Below, piece by piece: positions 22,205-28,798 of a DNA stretch of 28,798 bases. Under the pieces are notes generated by a model that was not told the origin of the DNA, made no database searches, and saw only the letters and a list, made by a program, of their open reading frames with translations. The position numbers and the translations under genes were made by a program. The stretch comes from Treponema primitia ZAS-1 (GTDB lineage Bacteria; Spirochaetota; Spirochaetia; Treponematales; Breznakiellaceae), in the NCBI RefSeq assembly GCF_000297095.1, contig NZ_AEEA01000042.1, positions 29,496-58,293 of the forward strand. The letters run 5' to 3'. Position 1 is the first letter of the stretch. Each line of letters begins with the position of its first letter.

Positions 22205-23409
22205 GCCCTGGGGACCGTTGCATCCTTCCAGGAAGGCTTGACCCCAAGAAATCCCAGGATGGTGAGGAGGGTAAAATACAGGGGGGTAAAAACCGTGTGG
22301 AGTATCCATGCGGGCCCCGCCTTGGGGACTGCGGCGCCAAAAATATTCAATGTCGCCAGGGTATTCATGGTCATGGCGAGCAGTACCGCTGCGGGAAGGG
22401 GCCATAGGGAAGGGATGAACGGAACCAGGGGGATAGCTATCATCCCCATAGAAATAGTAATCATCAGAAAACCGAAATTCAGCCTGGTGGAAATCTCGGG
22501 ACTAAAGAGCCCCCCGTTATTCCACCGGAGGGTCTGGTTGAGCAAATCCCCCCAGGAGGTTTCCCCCCGGGTCATCACAAAGACATCGGCGCCGCAGGCG
22601 GAGCGTACCTGGTACTTTGATTTCGCCCGGATCTGGGAAATCAAGGCCGCATCCTCCGTGGGGGAAGGGGGAATCCGCTCATAGCCCCCGATACAATCCA
22701 GGGTTTCCCGCCGGAGTATAAGGTTATTCCCAAACCCGCCCCCGGCCGCTCCGATTCCCGTGGAAGCCGCCAGGTACATATAGCGTATGGCATGGTCAAA
22801 ACACTGGTACACCGGGAAAAAACCCTTCCCCCGGGGCAGCTTAAAAACCGGCCCGATAACCGCCCCGATCCGTTCATCGGCCATGCGGGCTGTCATGGCG
22901 CGTATCCAGGAAGGGGGAACCTCGCAGTCCGCATCGGTAAAGAGGAACAGCTCTCCCCGGGCAATATCGATACCCCGGCTCAGGGCATATTGTTTGTGGT
23001 TCGGCCCGGGATTTTCTGTCAGGGCGATGATCCTGACATTCCCCCAGGTCCCGGCGAAACGCTGAAGCAAGGCGGGACTTTCGTCGGTGGACCGATCATC
23101 CACAAAAATATACTCCGTCCCGGGACAATCCTGGAGGGCCAGGGTCCGGAGCAGCCCCTCCATACGCAGCGCCTCGTTACGGATGGGGATAACCACCGAA
23201 ACCAGGGGCTTAGGCGCCTCAGCCTCCGCTACCTGCAACGAAGTTCCCCGGGCGGCCCGTTTATCCCGGCGCCACTCCAAAAATAGCCCCGTCATGAGGA
23301 CACCGTGGAGCCCCACAAAGACGAAGGCAAACCCAAAACGGAAAATATTGTACAAAACCAAGGCCGATACCATATTGCCTAAGTATACAATATTTGCTAT
23401 GCTTTTCAC
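22201..23409 (-). CDS. Membrane-associated family 2 glycosyltransferase
   Basis: A 402-residue protein with an N-terminal membrane segment (residues 22-46), a GT2 catalytic domain, and 2-3 membrane segments at the C-terminus (310-390). The nucleotide-sugar site is marked by VSVVIPIRNE (70-79) and VDDRSTDES (103-111), the metal-binding DADCE is at 159-163, the catalytic-base region is PTEDAALISQI (250-260), and QTLRW (292-296) is the QxxRW processive-type motif. It may transfer sugars to a lipid or polysaccharide in the envelope; the acceptor is unknown. The start may be the GTG at 23409 or the later ATG at about 23373 (MVSALVLY); neither has a strong ribosome site. Confidence 0.85.
   Translation of the reverse strand: MKSIANIVYLGNMVSALVLYNIFRFGFAFVFVGLHGVLMTGLFLEWRRDKRAARGTSLQVAEAEAPKPLVSVVIPIRNEALRMEGLLRTLALQDCPGTEYIFVDDRSTDESPALLQRFAGTWGNVRIIALTENPGPNHKQYALSRGIDIARGELFLFTDADCEVPPSWIRAMTARMADERIGAVIGPVFKLPRGKGFFPVYQCFDHAIRYMYLAASTGIGAAGGGFGNNLILRRETLDCIGGYERIPPSPTEDAALISQIRAKSKYQVRSACGADVFVMTRGETSWGDLLNQTLRWNNGGLFSPEISTRLNFGFLMITISMGMIAIPLVPFIPSLWPLPAAVLLAMTMNTLATLNIFGAAVPKAGPAWILHTVFTPLYFTLLTILGFLGVKPSWKDATVPRA
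23375..23403 (+). promoter_or_regulatory. Promoter of tRNA-Ala
   Basis: TTGCCT (23375-23380), 17 bases, TATGCT (23398-23403), 27 bases before the mature tRNA. It overlaps the start of the glycosyltransferase gene on the other strand. Confidence 0.55.
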
Positions 23410-23429
23410 CAGACTTTAGTCTGCCCTAT

Positions 23430-23502
23430 GGGGAATTAGCTCAGTTGGTAGAGCGATTGGTTCGCAATCAATAGGTCACCGGTTCGAATCCGGTATTCTC
23501 CA
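23430..23502 (+). tRNA. tRNA-Ala (anticodon CGC)
   Basis: A full cloverleaf of 73 bases. The acceptor stem GGGGAAT/ATTCTCC contains the G3-U70 pair that marks alanine tRNAs; D arm GCTC/GAGC; anticodon stem ATTGG/TCAAT with loop TTCGCAA (anticodon CGC, reading GCG); variable loop AGGTC; T arm ACCGG-TTCGAAT-CCGGT; discriminator A. The CCA end is not encoded. It has its own promoter and lies between a glycosyltransferase gene and a minus-strand toxin-antitoxin operon. Confidence 0.97.
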
Positions 23503-23530
23503 ATACGTATCTGGTGTATTGTAAGATAAA

Positions 23531-23572
23531 AAATAATCTACCGACACTATATATAGTGTCGGTAGATTATTT
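23531..23572. terminator. Perfect 42-base palindrome, terminator of the HEPN-MNT operon
   Basis: All 42 bases form a perfect inverted repeat with no loop beyond the centre, from AAATAATCTACCGACACTATA to its complement. On the minus strand it is followed by TTTTTATCTT, giving an intrinsic terminator; it touches the MNT stop codon. It may also end the tRNA transcript. Confidence 0.85.
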
Positions 23573-23910
23573 CAAATACCTTCTTCCAGCAAAATCTCCC
23601 GCCCTGTACGTAACACTTCTTTGACAAAAGGATTATCGTTTTCTAGCTCAGAAGTTGGAAAGGCGTTCGGCTCAAGAAGTAATACATCATCGTATTTTGC
23701 CTTTATACGAAACAGCTCATACAATACATCCCAATCCCGTTTAGATTCAAAATCTTTTGAGAAAAAACAGAGGTCAACATCACTGTCATCCCTGGGGGTC
23801 CCTTTTGCATACGAGCCGTAAAGATACACCCGGTCGATGGGCATTTTCTTTTTTACGTCGTTGATATATTGTCGGACGATTCGGTTGACGGTTTCAATGT
23901 CAGCAACCAT
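23572..23910 (-). CDS. MNT-type nucleotidyltransferase antitoxin
   Basis: This 112-residue protein is a minimal nucleotidyltransferase. The active site is YGSYAKGTPRDDSDVDL (residues 31-47): Gly32-Ser33 and Asp44/Asp46 of the GSx10DxD motif bind nucleotide and metal. MNT proteins partnered with HEPN toxins inactivate them by adding AMP residues. It is the second gene of the minus-strand pair and its start lies 58 bases inside the HEPN gene, a long overlap that ties their synthesis. It ends at a palindromic terminator. Confidence 0.88.
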   Translation of the reverse strand: MVADIETVNRIVRQYINDVKKKMPIDRVYLYGSYAKGTPRDDSDVDLCFFSKDFESKRDWDVLYELFRIKAKYDDVLLLEPNAFPTSELENDNPFVKEVLRTGREILLEEGI

Positions 23911-24287
23911 GCGAATACCTCCTTTGCTTTTTTAAGGGTAGTTTCGGCATCCTGTTTGCTAACTGCGGCACTTAATTTTGCTTTGAACTTAGGATATCGG
24001 GTGTTGAGATAGAAAGAAGTTAACCATGAAAAAAAATCTATGACAGTTTCATCCACCGGGACGGTCAATTTGTTCTTGAACTTTGAAAATATGGAGTTGA
24101 TATCATGAATTGGGGGCACATTATCGCCGATGTAAAGCGTATATAAGCCTTTAACCAGTTTTTCAATCGACTGTTGGCACATAAATATTACATACAACCA
24201 CCGCCCGGTTGAACACATGGCATCTGCGGATTCAAAATCATATTGAGCTATGTCTAACCAATAATCATATTTATCTTCGTTAGTCAT
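23853..24287 (-). CDS. HEPN-domain protein, toxin of a HEPN-MNT pair
   Basis: A 144-residue helical protein of the HEPN (PF05168-like) group: DIAQYDFESADAM at the start (12-24), FMCQQSIEKLVKGLYTLY, VPPIHDINSIF and NTRYPKFKAKL, matching the FxxqQAvEKxxKA, HdLxxL and RYPd pattern. HEPN partners of MNT proteins are usually RNases acting through an R-x(4-6)-H motif. I see no such motif here: the Arg of RYPKFK is not followed by His. It may therefore be a variant with altered activity. RBS GGAAGG precedes the ATG by about 8 bases. Confidence 0.85.
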   Translation of the reverse strand: MTNEDKYDYWLDIAQYDFESADAMCSTGRWLYVIFMCQQSIEKLVKGLYTLYIGDNVPPIHDINSIFSKFKNKLTVPVDETVIDFFSWLTSFYLNTRYPKFKAKLSAAVSKQDAETTLKKAKEVFAWLLTLKPSTESSDNISTT

Positions 24288-24306
24288 TTGCCGCTACCTT
24301 CCGTTC

Positions 24307-24335
24307 AATATAATGGAAAAACGGCATGGTAGCAA
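24307..24335 (-). promoter_or_regulatory. Promoter of the HEPN-MNT operon
   Basis: On the minus strand TTGCTA (24335-24330), 17 bases, TATATT (24312-24307), 20 bases before the HEPN ATG. Confidence 0.65.
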
Positions 24336-24379
24336 GCGGAAAACTTGAACTCCACAGGCTCTCACAAACGCCCCTCTTA

Positions 24380-24393
24380 CACGATATATCGTG
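24380..24393. promoter_or_regulatory. 14-base palindrome in the divergent region
   Basis: CACGATATATCGTG is a perfect palindrome, lying about 30 bases before the -10 box of the 24435 gene and 45 bases behind the HEPN -35. It could be an operator for either side. Confidence 0.4.
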
Positions 24394-24421
24394 CGCCGTA
24401 GTAAATACAACCCAAATACCA

Positions 24422-24427
24422 TATACT
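24422..24427 (+). promoter_or_regulatory. -10 box of the 24435 gene
   Basis: TATACT lies 7 bases before the ATG at 24435; a clear -35 is not seen. With no ribosome site the mRNA may be leaderless. Confidence 0.45.
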
Positions 24428-24434
24428 GTTATGT

Positions 24435-26171
24435 ATGGAAGAAAACGGCGTTTTTAACCGTCTGGTCATGGCGCTTCCCATGGATGACCGGAAAAGCCTT
24501 CTGGAAAAGCTCAACGCCCAGTCCGGGGATTCGGATCAGTTCCTGTATGATGACCGCGGCATTCCGGATTCCGGGGCTGATATCATGGATATCAAAAACA
24601 GGTATGACGCCCTGCCCTGGTATACCCGCCTTTTTTTCTGGATCATCGGCCTGTTTGCGGGGAAAACGCCCCTGCAGATTTTTCAGGGCCAGCAGGTGGC
24701 CCAAATTGGACGGCTTATTGAGGAACAATCTCCGGGGATCTACGACTATGAGCACGACCAGCTCCTTCCGGCTTTTTACAAGGCGGTTACGGACCTCAAG
24801 GACAGCGCCCGTTTTTTCTACGATGCCCTGGATATGAGCGTGAACCGGGACAAGGGGGCCTTCTATGTCTTCCTCGCCTCCCTGGAGATGGAGGATATCC
24901 ACCGCCTCCTGCTGGAAGGGACGGACCCTGTAAAGGTAGCGGAAAAGCATGTCGGCGCTTCCGATCTGGTTCTGCGGCAGCTGGGTACACAGGCCATGGA
25001 GGAGGGTATTGCCGCCATAGGGGATGACCGCCGGGCGGTGATGTACTACAATGCCCGGACCTTACACTGCCTGAAGGAACTTTCATCCTTTCTGTTTGAC
25101 CGGCTCCTGGTCTCCTTTGCCAGCCGGAGCGGCGAGTGGCCGGGAAAGGTCTGCTCCGCCCATCTGGTGAATAATTACCTCCGGAACCTAAACAACATCC
25201 TCTATTCCTTAAAGGAAACTCCTCCCATGACCCTTCTGGAGTCCCTTTTTATATTCATCCTCCAGGACAAGTCGGAAACGCCGGGGTTTGACATGGAGGC
25301 CGAGATGACCCTGCTCCTCGGCCAGGCGCAGAAGGCCCTGGGCGTGATCCGCAATTTCAATAAAACGGTGCCCCTGAACCGGATACTCCGCTGTGCGGAA
25401 AGGGATATGACTATCCTCCCCAAGGCTATAAGCGGCGGCGAGGACTGGTTCAGTATGTACAAGGAATACTGGAAACGTACGGTGGATGAGCAGTTTAACG
25501 ATTATAACCGCAACCACCGCCGCCGGGAACTGCTCGAGGACTTCCAGGATTTTTTTAAGGGCGCGGAGCTGCAGACCCTTGCCGGGGCGGAATCGGACTT
25601 TTCAAGCTCCCTGGATCACAACTCCGTTGGGATTCCCTTTAGGGGGGCCTTCTGTCTTTCCTTTCTGCGGACCTTTCATTCCGTACTGCTTGTCCCGGAG
25701 TTGAATCTGGTCCTCCGGCCCATCCTGATTGACGGGGAATTTTTTAAAAAGGAAAACCTCACCGAATTTACCGATGCCTATAACGATCTCTTTAAGGTTG
25801 ATGAAATTATCAGACACTTTGAGGGGGATATCTCCATCAAGGGGGATCTGGGAAAGCGGTATATCGCCGCGAAGATGGATATGTCTTCCCTGTTGGTGAA
25901 ACGGCACAAGGTCCAGCTTGTGGAGGATGAGGCTTCGGACGAGGCGAAGAAGATCATCGACCGGGTCGGGGATGCCATGGATCTTATGGGGAAGGTTCTG
26001 GAAGGCATACTGACCAAGGCCCCGGATGGGAAATTCGACACCCTTACCAATTTAGCGGACATGTCCGGAAACACCGATACCTTTGCCCAGAGCGTTACGA
26101 ATACTATTAAAACGCTCAGCCAGGCGCGGAAACTCATGCATAAAATAAGTATCATGGAGGCCGGGCGCTAG
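24435..26171 (+). CDS. Spirochaete-type protein of unknown function (DUF5312-like)
   Basis: A 578-residue protein that I connect, from memory and with moderate confidence, to the DUF5312 group of spirochaetes; no function is known to me. A hydrophobic stretch at 62-77 (WYTRLFFWIIGLFAGK) may anchor it to the membrane; the remainder is helical and polar, with two long helix-rich halves and a final coiled region (EDEASDEAKKIIDRVGDAM, then LSQARKLMHKIS). No catalytic motif is recognised. It is followed within 9 bases by pgeF and then argS, so it is probably first in that operon. The start ATG at 24435 has no Shine-Dalgarno and lies just behind a TATACT box. Confidence 0.65.
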   Translation: MEENGVFNRLVMALPMDDRKSLLEKLNAQSGDSDQFLYDDRGIPDSGADIMDIKNRYDALPWYTRLFFWIIGLFAGKTPLQIFQGQQVAQIGRLIEEQSPGIYDYEHDQLLPAFYKAVTDLKDSARFFYDALDMSVNRDKGAFYVFLASLEMEDIHRLLLEGTDPVKVAEKHVGASDLVLRQLGTQAMEEGIAAIGDDRRAVMYYNARTLHCLKELSSFLFDRLLVSFASRSGEWPGKVCSAHLVNNYLRNLNNILYSLKETPPMTLLESLFIFILQDKSETPGFDMEAEMTLLLGQAQKALGVIRNFNKTVPLNRILRCAERDMTILPKAISGGEDWFSMYKEYWKRTVDEQFNDYNRNHRRRELLEDFQDFFKGAELQTLAGAESDFSSSLDHNSVGIPFRGAFCLSFLRTFHSVLLVPELNLVLRPILIDGEFFKKENLTEFTDAYNDLFKVDEIIRHFEGDISIKGDLGKRYIAAKMDMSSLLVKRHKVQLVEDEASDEAKKIIDRVGDAMDLMGKVLEGILTKAPDGKFDTLTNLADMSGNTDTFAQSVTNTIKTLSQARKLMHKISIMEAGR

Positions 26172-26179
26172 CTCGATAT

Positions 26180-26968
26180 ATGCCGATGACCCTCCATCCC
26201 TTTACACTTTCCTTTGATAGCCCCTCATATGCGCGGGAAGCTCCGCTGCAAGTAGCACAGATGCCCCTGATGATGGACGGCAGCCCGGTAAGGGAAATTC
26301 GCTGCGTCATTTCTTCCCGCGCCGCCGGAAATATGGTATATTCTGATGATAACGATACCCGGGCCCGCTTCTTCCGTTCCCTGGGATTGGCGCCGGAGCA
26401 GGTACGGAGCTGTACCCAGGTCCATTCCCGTACCGTCCTGGCGGCGGATGACCGCTTTTCCGGCCGGCCCGAAGCGGACGGTATGGTAAGCCGGGACCGG
26501 ACCATCGCCCTGGCGGTAACCGTGGCGGACTGCCTGCCGGTGTTCCTGTACGATACCCTTACCGGCGCCTGGGCCCTGCTCCATTCGGGCTGGAAGGGTA
26601 CGGGGATATGCCTCAATGCCCTGTCCCTCATGGCCGAGCGCTGGGGAACCCGGCCGGAAGCAGTAGCCGCCCTGCTGGGGCCCTGTATTCACCCCTGCTG
26701 CTATCAGGTGGACGAGGAGCGGGCCGCGGTCTTTGAGGCGGAGTTTGGCGGGCCTTCCGGGGTGTATCCCCTGGGACCGGTGGTTAAGCGGGACCGGGGG
26801 AAGCCCGCCCTGGACCTCCAGGCCGCCAACGCCCGCTTGCTGGCTCAGGCGGGGGTACGGAACATCGCCTACGGTGAGGACTGTACGTTTACGGATCAAC
26901 GGCTGGGCTCATTCCGGCGGGAAGGTCCTGCCTATACCCGGATGCTTGCCGTGATGGGATATTTTTAA
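26180..26968 (+). CDS. pgeF: Laccase-domain peptidoglycan-editing factor (PgeF/YfiH)
   Basis: A 262-residue cytoplasmic enzyme of the YfiH family, proposed to remove wrong amino acids from peptidoglycan precursors and also reported as a polyphenol oxidase or purine nucleoside enzyme. The metal site is present: His82 (CTQVHSRTV), Cys118 (VTVADCLPVF) and His135 (LLHSGWKGT), with the usual LLGPCIHPCCYQV later (191-203), DLQAANARLL and the end motif EDCTFTD plus FRREGPAYTRM. The ATG at 26180 is 9 bases after the previous stop; the ribosome site is poor, suggesting coupling. Length is normal. argS follows 28 bases on. Confidence 0.9.
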   Translation: MPMTLHPFTLSFDSPSYAREAPLQVAQMPLMMDGSPVREIRCVISSRAAGNMVYSDDNDTRARFFRSLGLAPEQVRSCTQVHSRTVLAADDRFSGRPEADGMVSRDRTIALAVTVADCLPVFLYDTLTGAWALLHSGWKGTGICLNALSLMAERWGTRPEAVAALLGPCIHPCCYQVDEERAAVFEAEFGGPSGVYPLGPVVKRDRGKPALDLQAANARLLAQAGVRNIAYGEDCTFTDQRLGSFRREGPAYTRMLAVMGYF

Positions 26969-26996
26969 CCGGACCTATGGGTCAGAAGGAACGAGT

Positions 26997-28769
26997 ATGG
27001 ATGCCATAAGAGACGCATGGAGAGTCCGGATTGCCCGGGCTCTGGAAAAAGTACTTGCCGATGCGGGCCAGGAAGGGCACATCGACGCCGCCCAGGTGAT
27101 CGCCGAGATACCCCCGAAGCCGGAATTAGGCGACCTGGGCTTCCCCATGTTCGGCTTCGCTAAAACACTGCGGAAGGGTCCGCCCCAAATTGCCCAGCTG
27201 GTCGCCGCCGCCCTGGCCGCCGACAGCATTGCTGAGGATTTGGGCAAAGGATCCTTCGCCGCCGAGGGCCCCTACGTCAACGTGCGACTGGACCGGCCGT
27301 CGGTAACCGCTTCCGTTCTGGCCCAGACGGCGGACGAAAGCGTTCCGGTAGGCCGTCCGGGCAATTTTGCCGGGTCCCGTATCACGGTGGAGTTTTCCAG
27401 CCCCAACACCAATAAACCCCTCCACCTGGGTCACCTGCGGAACGATATTCTGGGGGAAAGCATCTCCCGGATCCTGGCAGCCTGCGGGGCTGAAGTACGG
27501 AAGGTGTGCATCATCAACGACCGGGGCATCCACATCTGTAAATCCATGCTTGCCTACAAAGAATACGGCGAAGGTAAAACCCCAGCTTCCGAGCATATCA
27601 AGAGTGATCACTTTGTGGGTCACTGGTACGTCAAATACCACCAGATGTCCCAGACCGACAGCGGCGCCGAGGCGCGGGCCCAGGATATGCTCCGCAAATG
27701 GGAAGCCGGTGATACGGAGACCGTGAAACTCTGGCAGACCATGAAGGACTGGACCGTGGACGGCATGAAGGAAACCTATGAACGCACCGGGATTTCCTTT
27801 GATCAGTATTACTACGAAAGCAACACCTACCTTTTGGGGAAGGACGAAGTTCTCAAAGGTCTGGAGCAGGGTATATTCTACCGGGAGCCGGACGGCGCAG
27901 TAGCGGTGGATCTGACCGCGGAGAAGCTGGACAAAAAAATTCTCCTCCGCAAGGACGGGACCTCTATCTACATCACCCAGGATTTCGGTACCGCCATCTT
28001 CCGGCACAACGACTGGCCCTTCGACCGCATGGTCTATGTGGTAGGCTCCGAGCAGCAGTATCACTTCCAGGTCCTCTTTGCTATCCTGAAAAAACTGGGC
28101 TACCAATGGGCCGATAATCTCTATCACCTTTCCTACGGCATGGTGAACCTCCCGGAGGGGAAGATGAAGAGCCGTGAAGGAACCGTGGTGGACGCCGACG
28201 ACCTCATCGACAGCCTGCGGGATCTGGCCCTGGAAGAAATCCGCAGCAAGGACCGTGAAGAAGCGGTGGGCGATTCCGCAGAGGTGGCGGAGAAGATAGC
28301 CCTGGGAGCCCTCCACTACTACCTTTTACAGGTAACCCCCGCCAAGGACATGCTCTTTGACCCCAAGGAGTCCCTGTCCTTCAACGGCAACACCGGCCCG
28401 TATCTCCAATACATGGGCGCCCGGATCTCGTCCATACTCCGCAAAGCCGACAGTAATACTAACGGCGCGGCCGAGGGCCTTCTCAAGCCGGAACTCCTCA
28501 GCAATGACGCCGAATGGGAGCTTATCAAAACCATCTCCGCGTATCCCCAGGCCGTGGCGGACGCCGCAACCCGGATGGACCCATCGGTACTGGCGGCGTA
28601 TCTCTACGATCTATCCAAGGGCTTCAGCCGTTTCTACCACGACTGCCCCATCCTCAGCGCCGCCGACCCCGCCTTAGCCGCCGGCCGCCTGGCCCTGTCC
28701 AAGGCCGTCCTGCGGGTACTGCGGGATGCGCTGAACCTTATTGGGATACCCTTCCTGGAAACCATGTAA
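26997..28769 (+). CDS. argS: Arginyl-tRNA synthetase
   Basis: Class I synthetase that joins arginine to tRNA-Arg, 590 residues. The N-terminal additional domain (residues 1-110) is followed by SSPNTNKPLHLGHLRNDILG with the HIGH-type motif HLGH at 143-146. The central core shows TQDFGTAIFRH and the KMSKS-like loop as GKMKSREGTVVD (around 385-396), and the anticodon-binding domain ends with the DALNLIGIPFLETM terminus common to ArgS. AGAAGGA precedes the ATG by 6 bases. The gene is complete and ends 29 bases before the window edge; those last bases show no feature. Confidence 0.95.
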   Translation: MDAIRDAWRVRIARALEKVLADAGQEGHIDAAQVIAEIPPKPELGDLGFPMFGFAKTLRKGPPQIAQLVAAALAADSIAEDLGKGSFAAEGPYVNVRLDRPSVTASVLAQTADESVPVGRPGNFAGSRITVEFSSPNTNKPLHLGHLRNDILGESISRILAACGAEVRKVCIINDRGIHICKSMLAYKEYGEGKTPASEHIKSDHFVGHWYVKYHQMSQTDSGAEARAQDMLRKWEAGDTETVKLWQTMKDWTVDGMKETYERTGISFDQYYYESNTYLLGKDEVLKGLEQGIFYREPDGAVAVDLTAEKLDKKILLRKDGTSIYITQDFGTAIFRHNDWPFDRMVYVVGSEQQYHFQVLFAILKKLGYQWADNLYHLSYGMVNLPEGKMKSREGTVVDADDLIDSLRDLALEEIRSKDREEAVGDSAEVAEKIALGALHYYLLQVTPAKDMLFDPKESLSFNGNTGPYLQYMGARISSILRKADSNTNGAAEGLLKPELLSNDAEWELIKTISAYPQAVADAATRMDPSVLAAYLYDLSKGFSRFYHDCPILSAADPALAAGRLALSKAVLRVLRDALNLIGIPFLETM

Positions 28770-28798
28770 CCCTGAAAAGAATATGCCCATGTAACTAT

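Overview
The window looks like a chromosomal segment of a moderately GC-rich spirochaete, probably a Treponema-like bacterium. The outer-membrane protein style, the large spirochaete-type protein of unknown function at 24435-26171, the GTPase/cyclic-nucleotide-domain/flavodoxin cluster and the peptide-importer-rich gene set all point that way. This is a judgement from the proteins, not from a database search.

Layout. Bases 1-3245 are an AT-richer accessory segment. It holds the decayed end of an insertion sequence, an unrecognised small gene with a strong terminator, an XRE-regulator plus TIR-domain operon that looks like a defence module, a frameshifted scrap resembling a DNA-methyltransferase start, a hypothetical ORF, and a gene-free block full of hairpins and tRNA-T-arm-like repeats. 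From 3246 the sequence becomes GC-rich and core-like: an HD-GYP phosphodiesterase-like gene (minus strand), then oppBCDF, a small hicBA toxin-antitoxin pair, and the oppA lipoprotein, together an oligopeptide importer split by the toxin-antitoxin pair. Next come a minus-strand operon of ychF, a cyclic-nucleotide-binding domain protein and a flavodoxin, and then a plus-strand FIST sensor plus hybrid histidine kinase pair.

A terminator nested inside larger inverted repeats separates the kinase from a sodium:alanine-type symporter (minus). The symporter diverges from a branched-chain aminotransferase gene (ilvE). Both concern amino acids and share a promoter region with tandem repeats. Two outer-membrane proteins follow (a short Omp85/BamA-like protein and a beta-barrel protein), then a family 2 glycosyltransferase (minus), tRNA-Ala(CGC), a HEPN-MNT toxin-antitoxin pair (minus), a large conserved spirochaete-type protein, a PgeF/YfiH laccase-domain enzyme, and argS, complete to its stop 29 bases before the window end.

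The most unusual items are: (i) the XRE-TIR operon with a distant perfect inverted repeat that overlaps its -10 box; (ii) a roughly 210-base RNA-like block at 2930-3141 with four hairpins whose loops all carry GGA, two of them in the context CAGGATG known from CsrA-sequestering RNAs; (iii) the fold-back inverted repeats around the 16918-16973 terminator; and (iv) three genes whose -10 boxes lie only 7-8 bases before the start codon, suggesting leaderless mRNAs.
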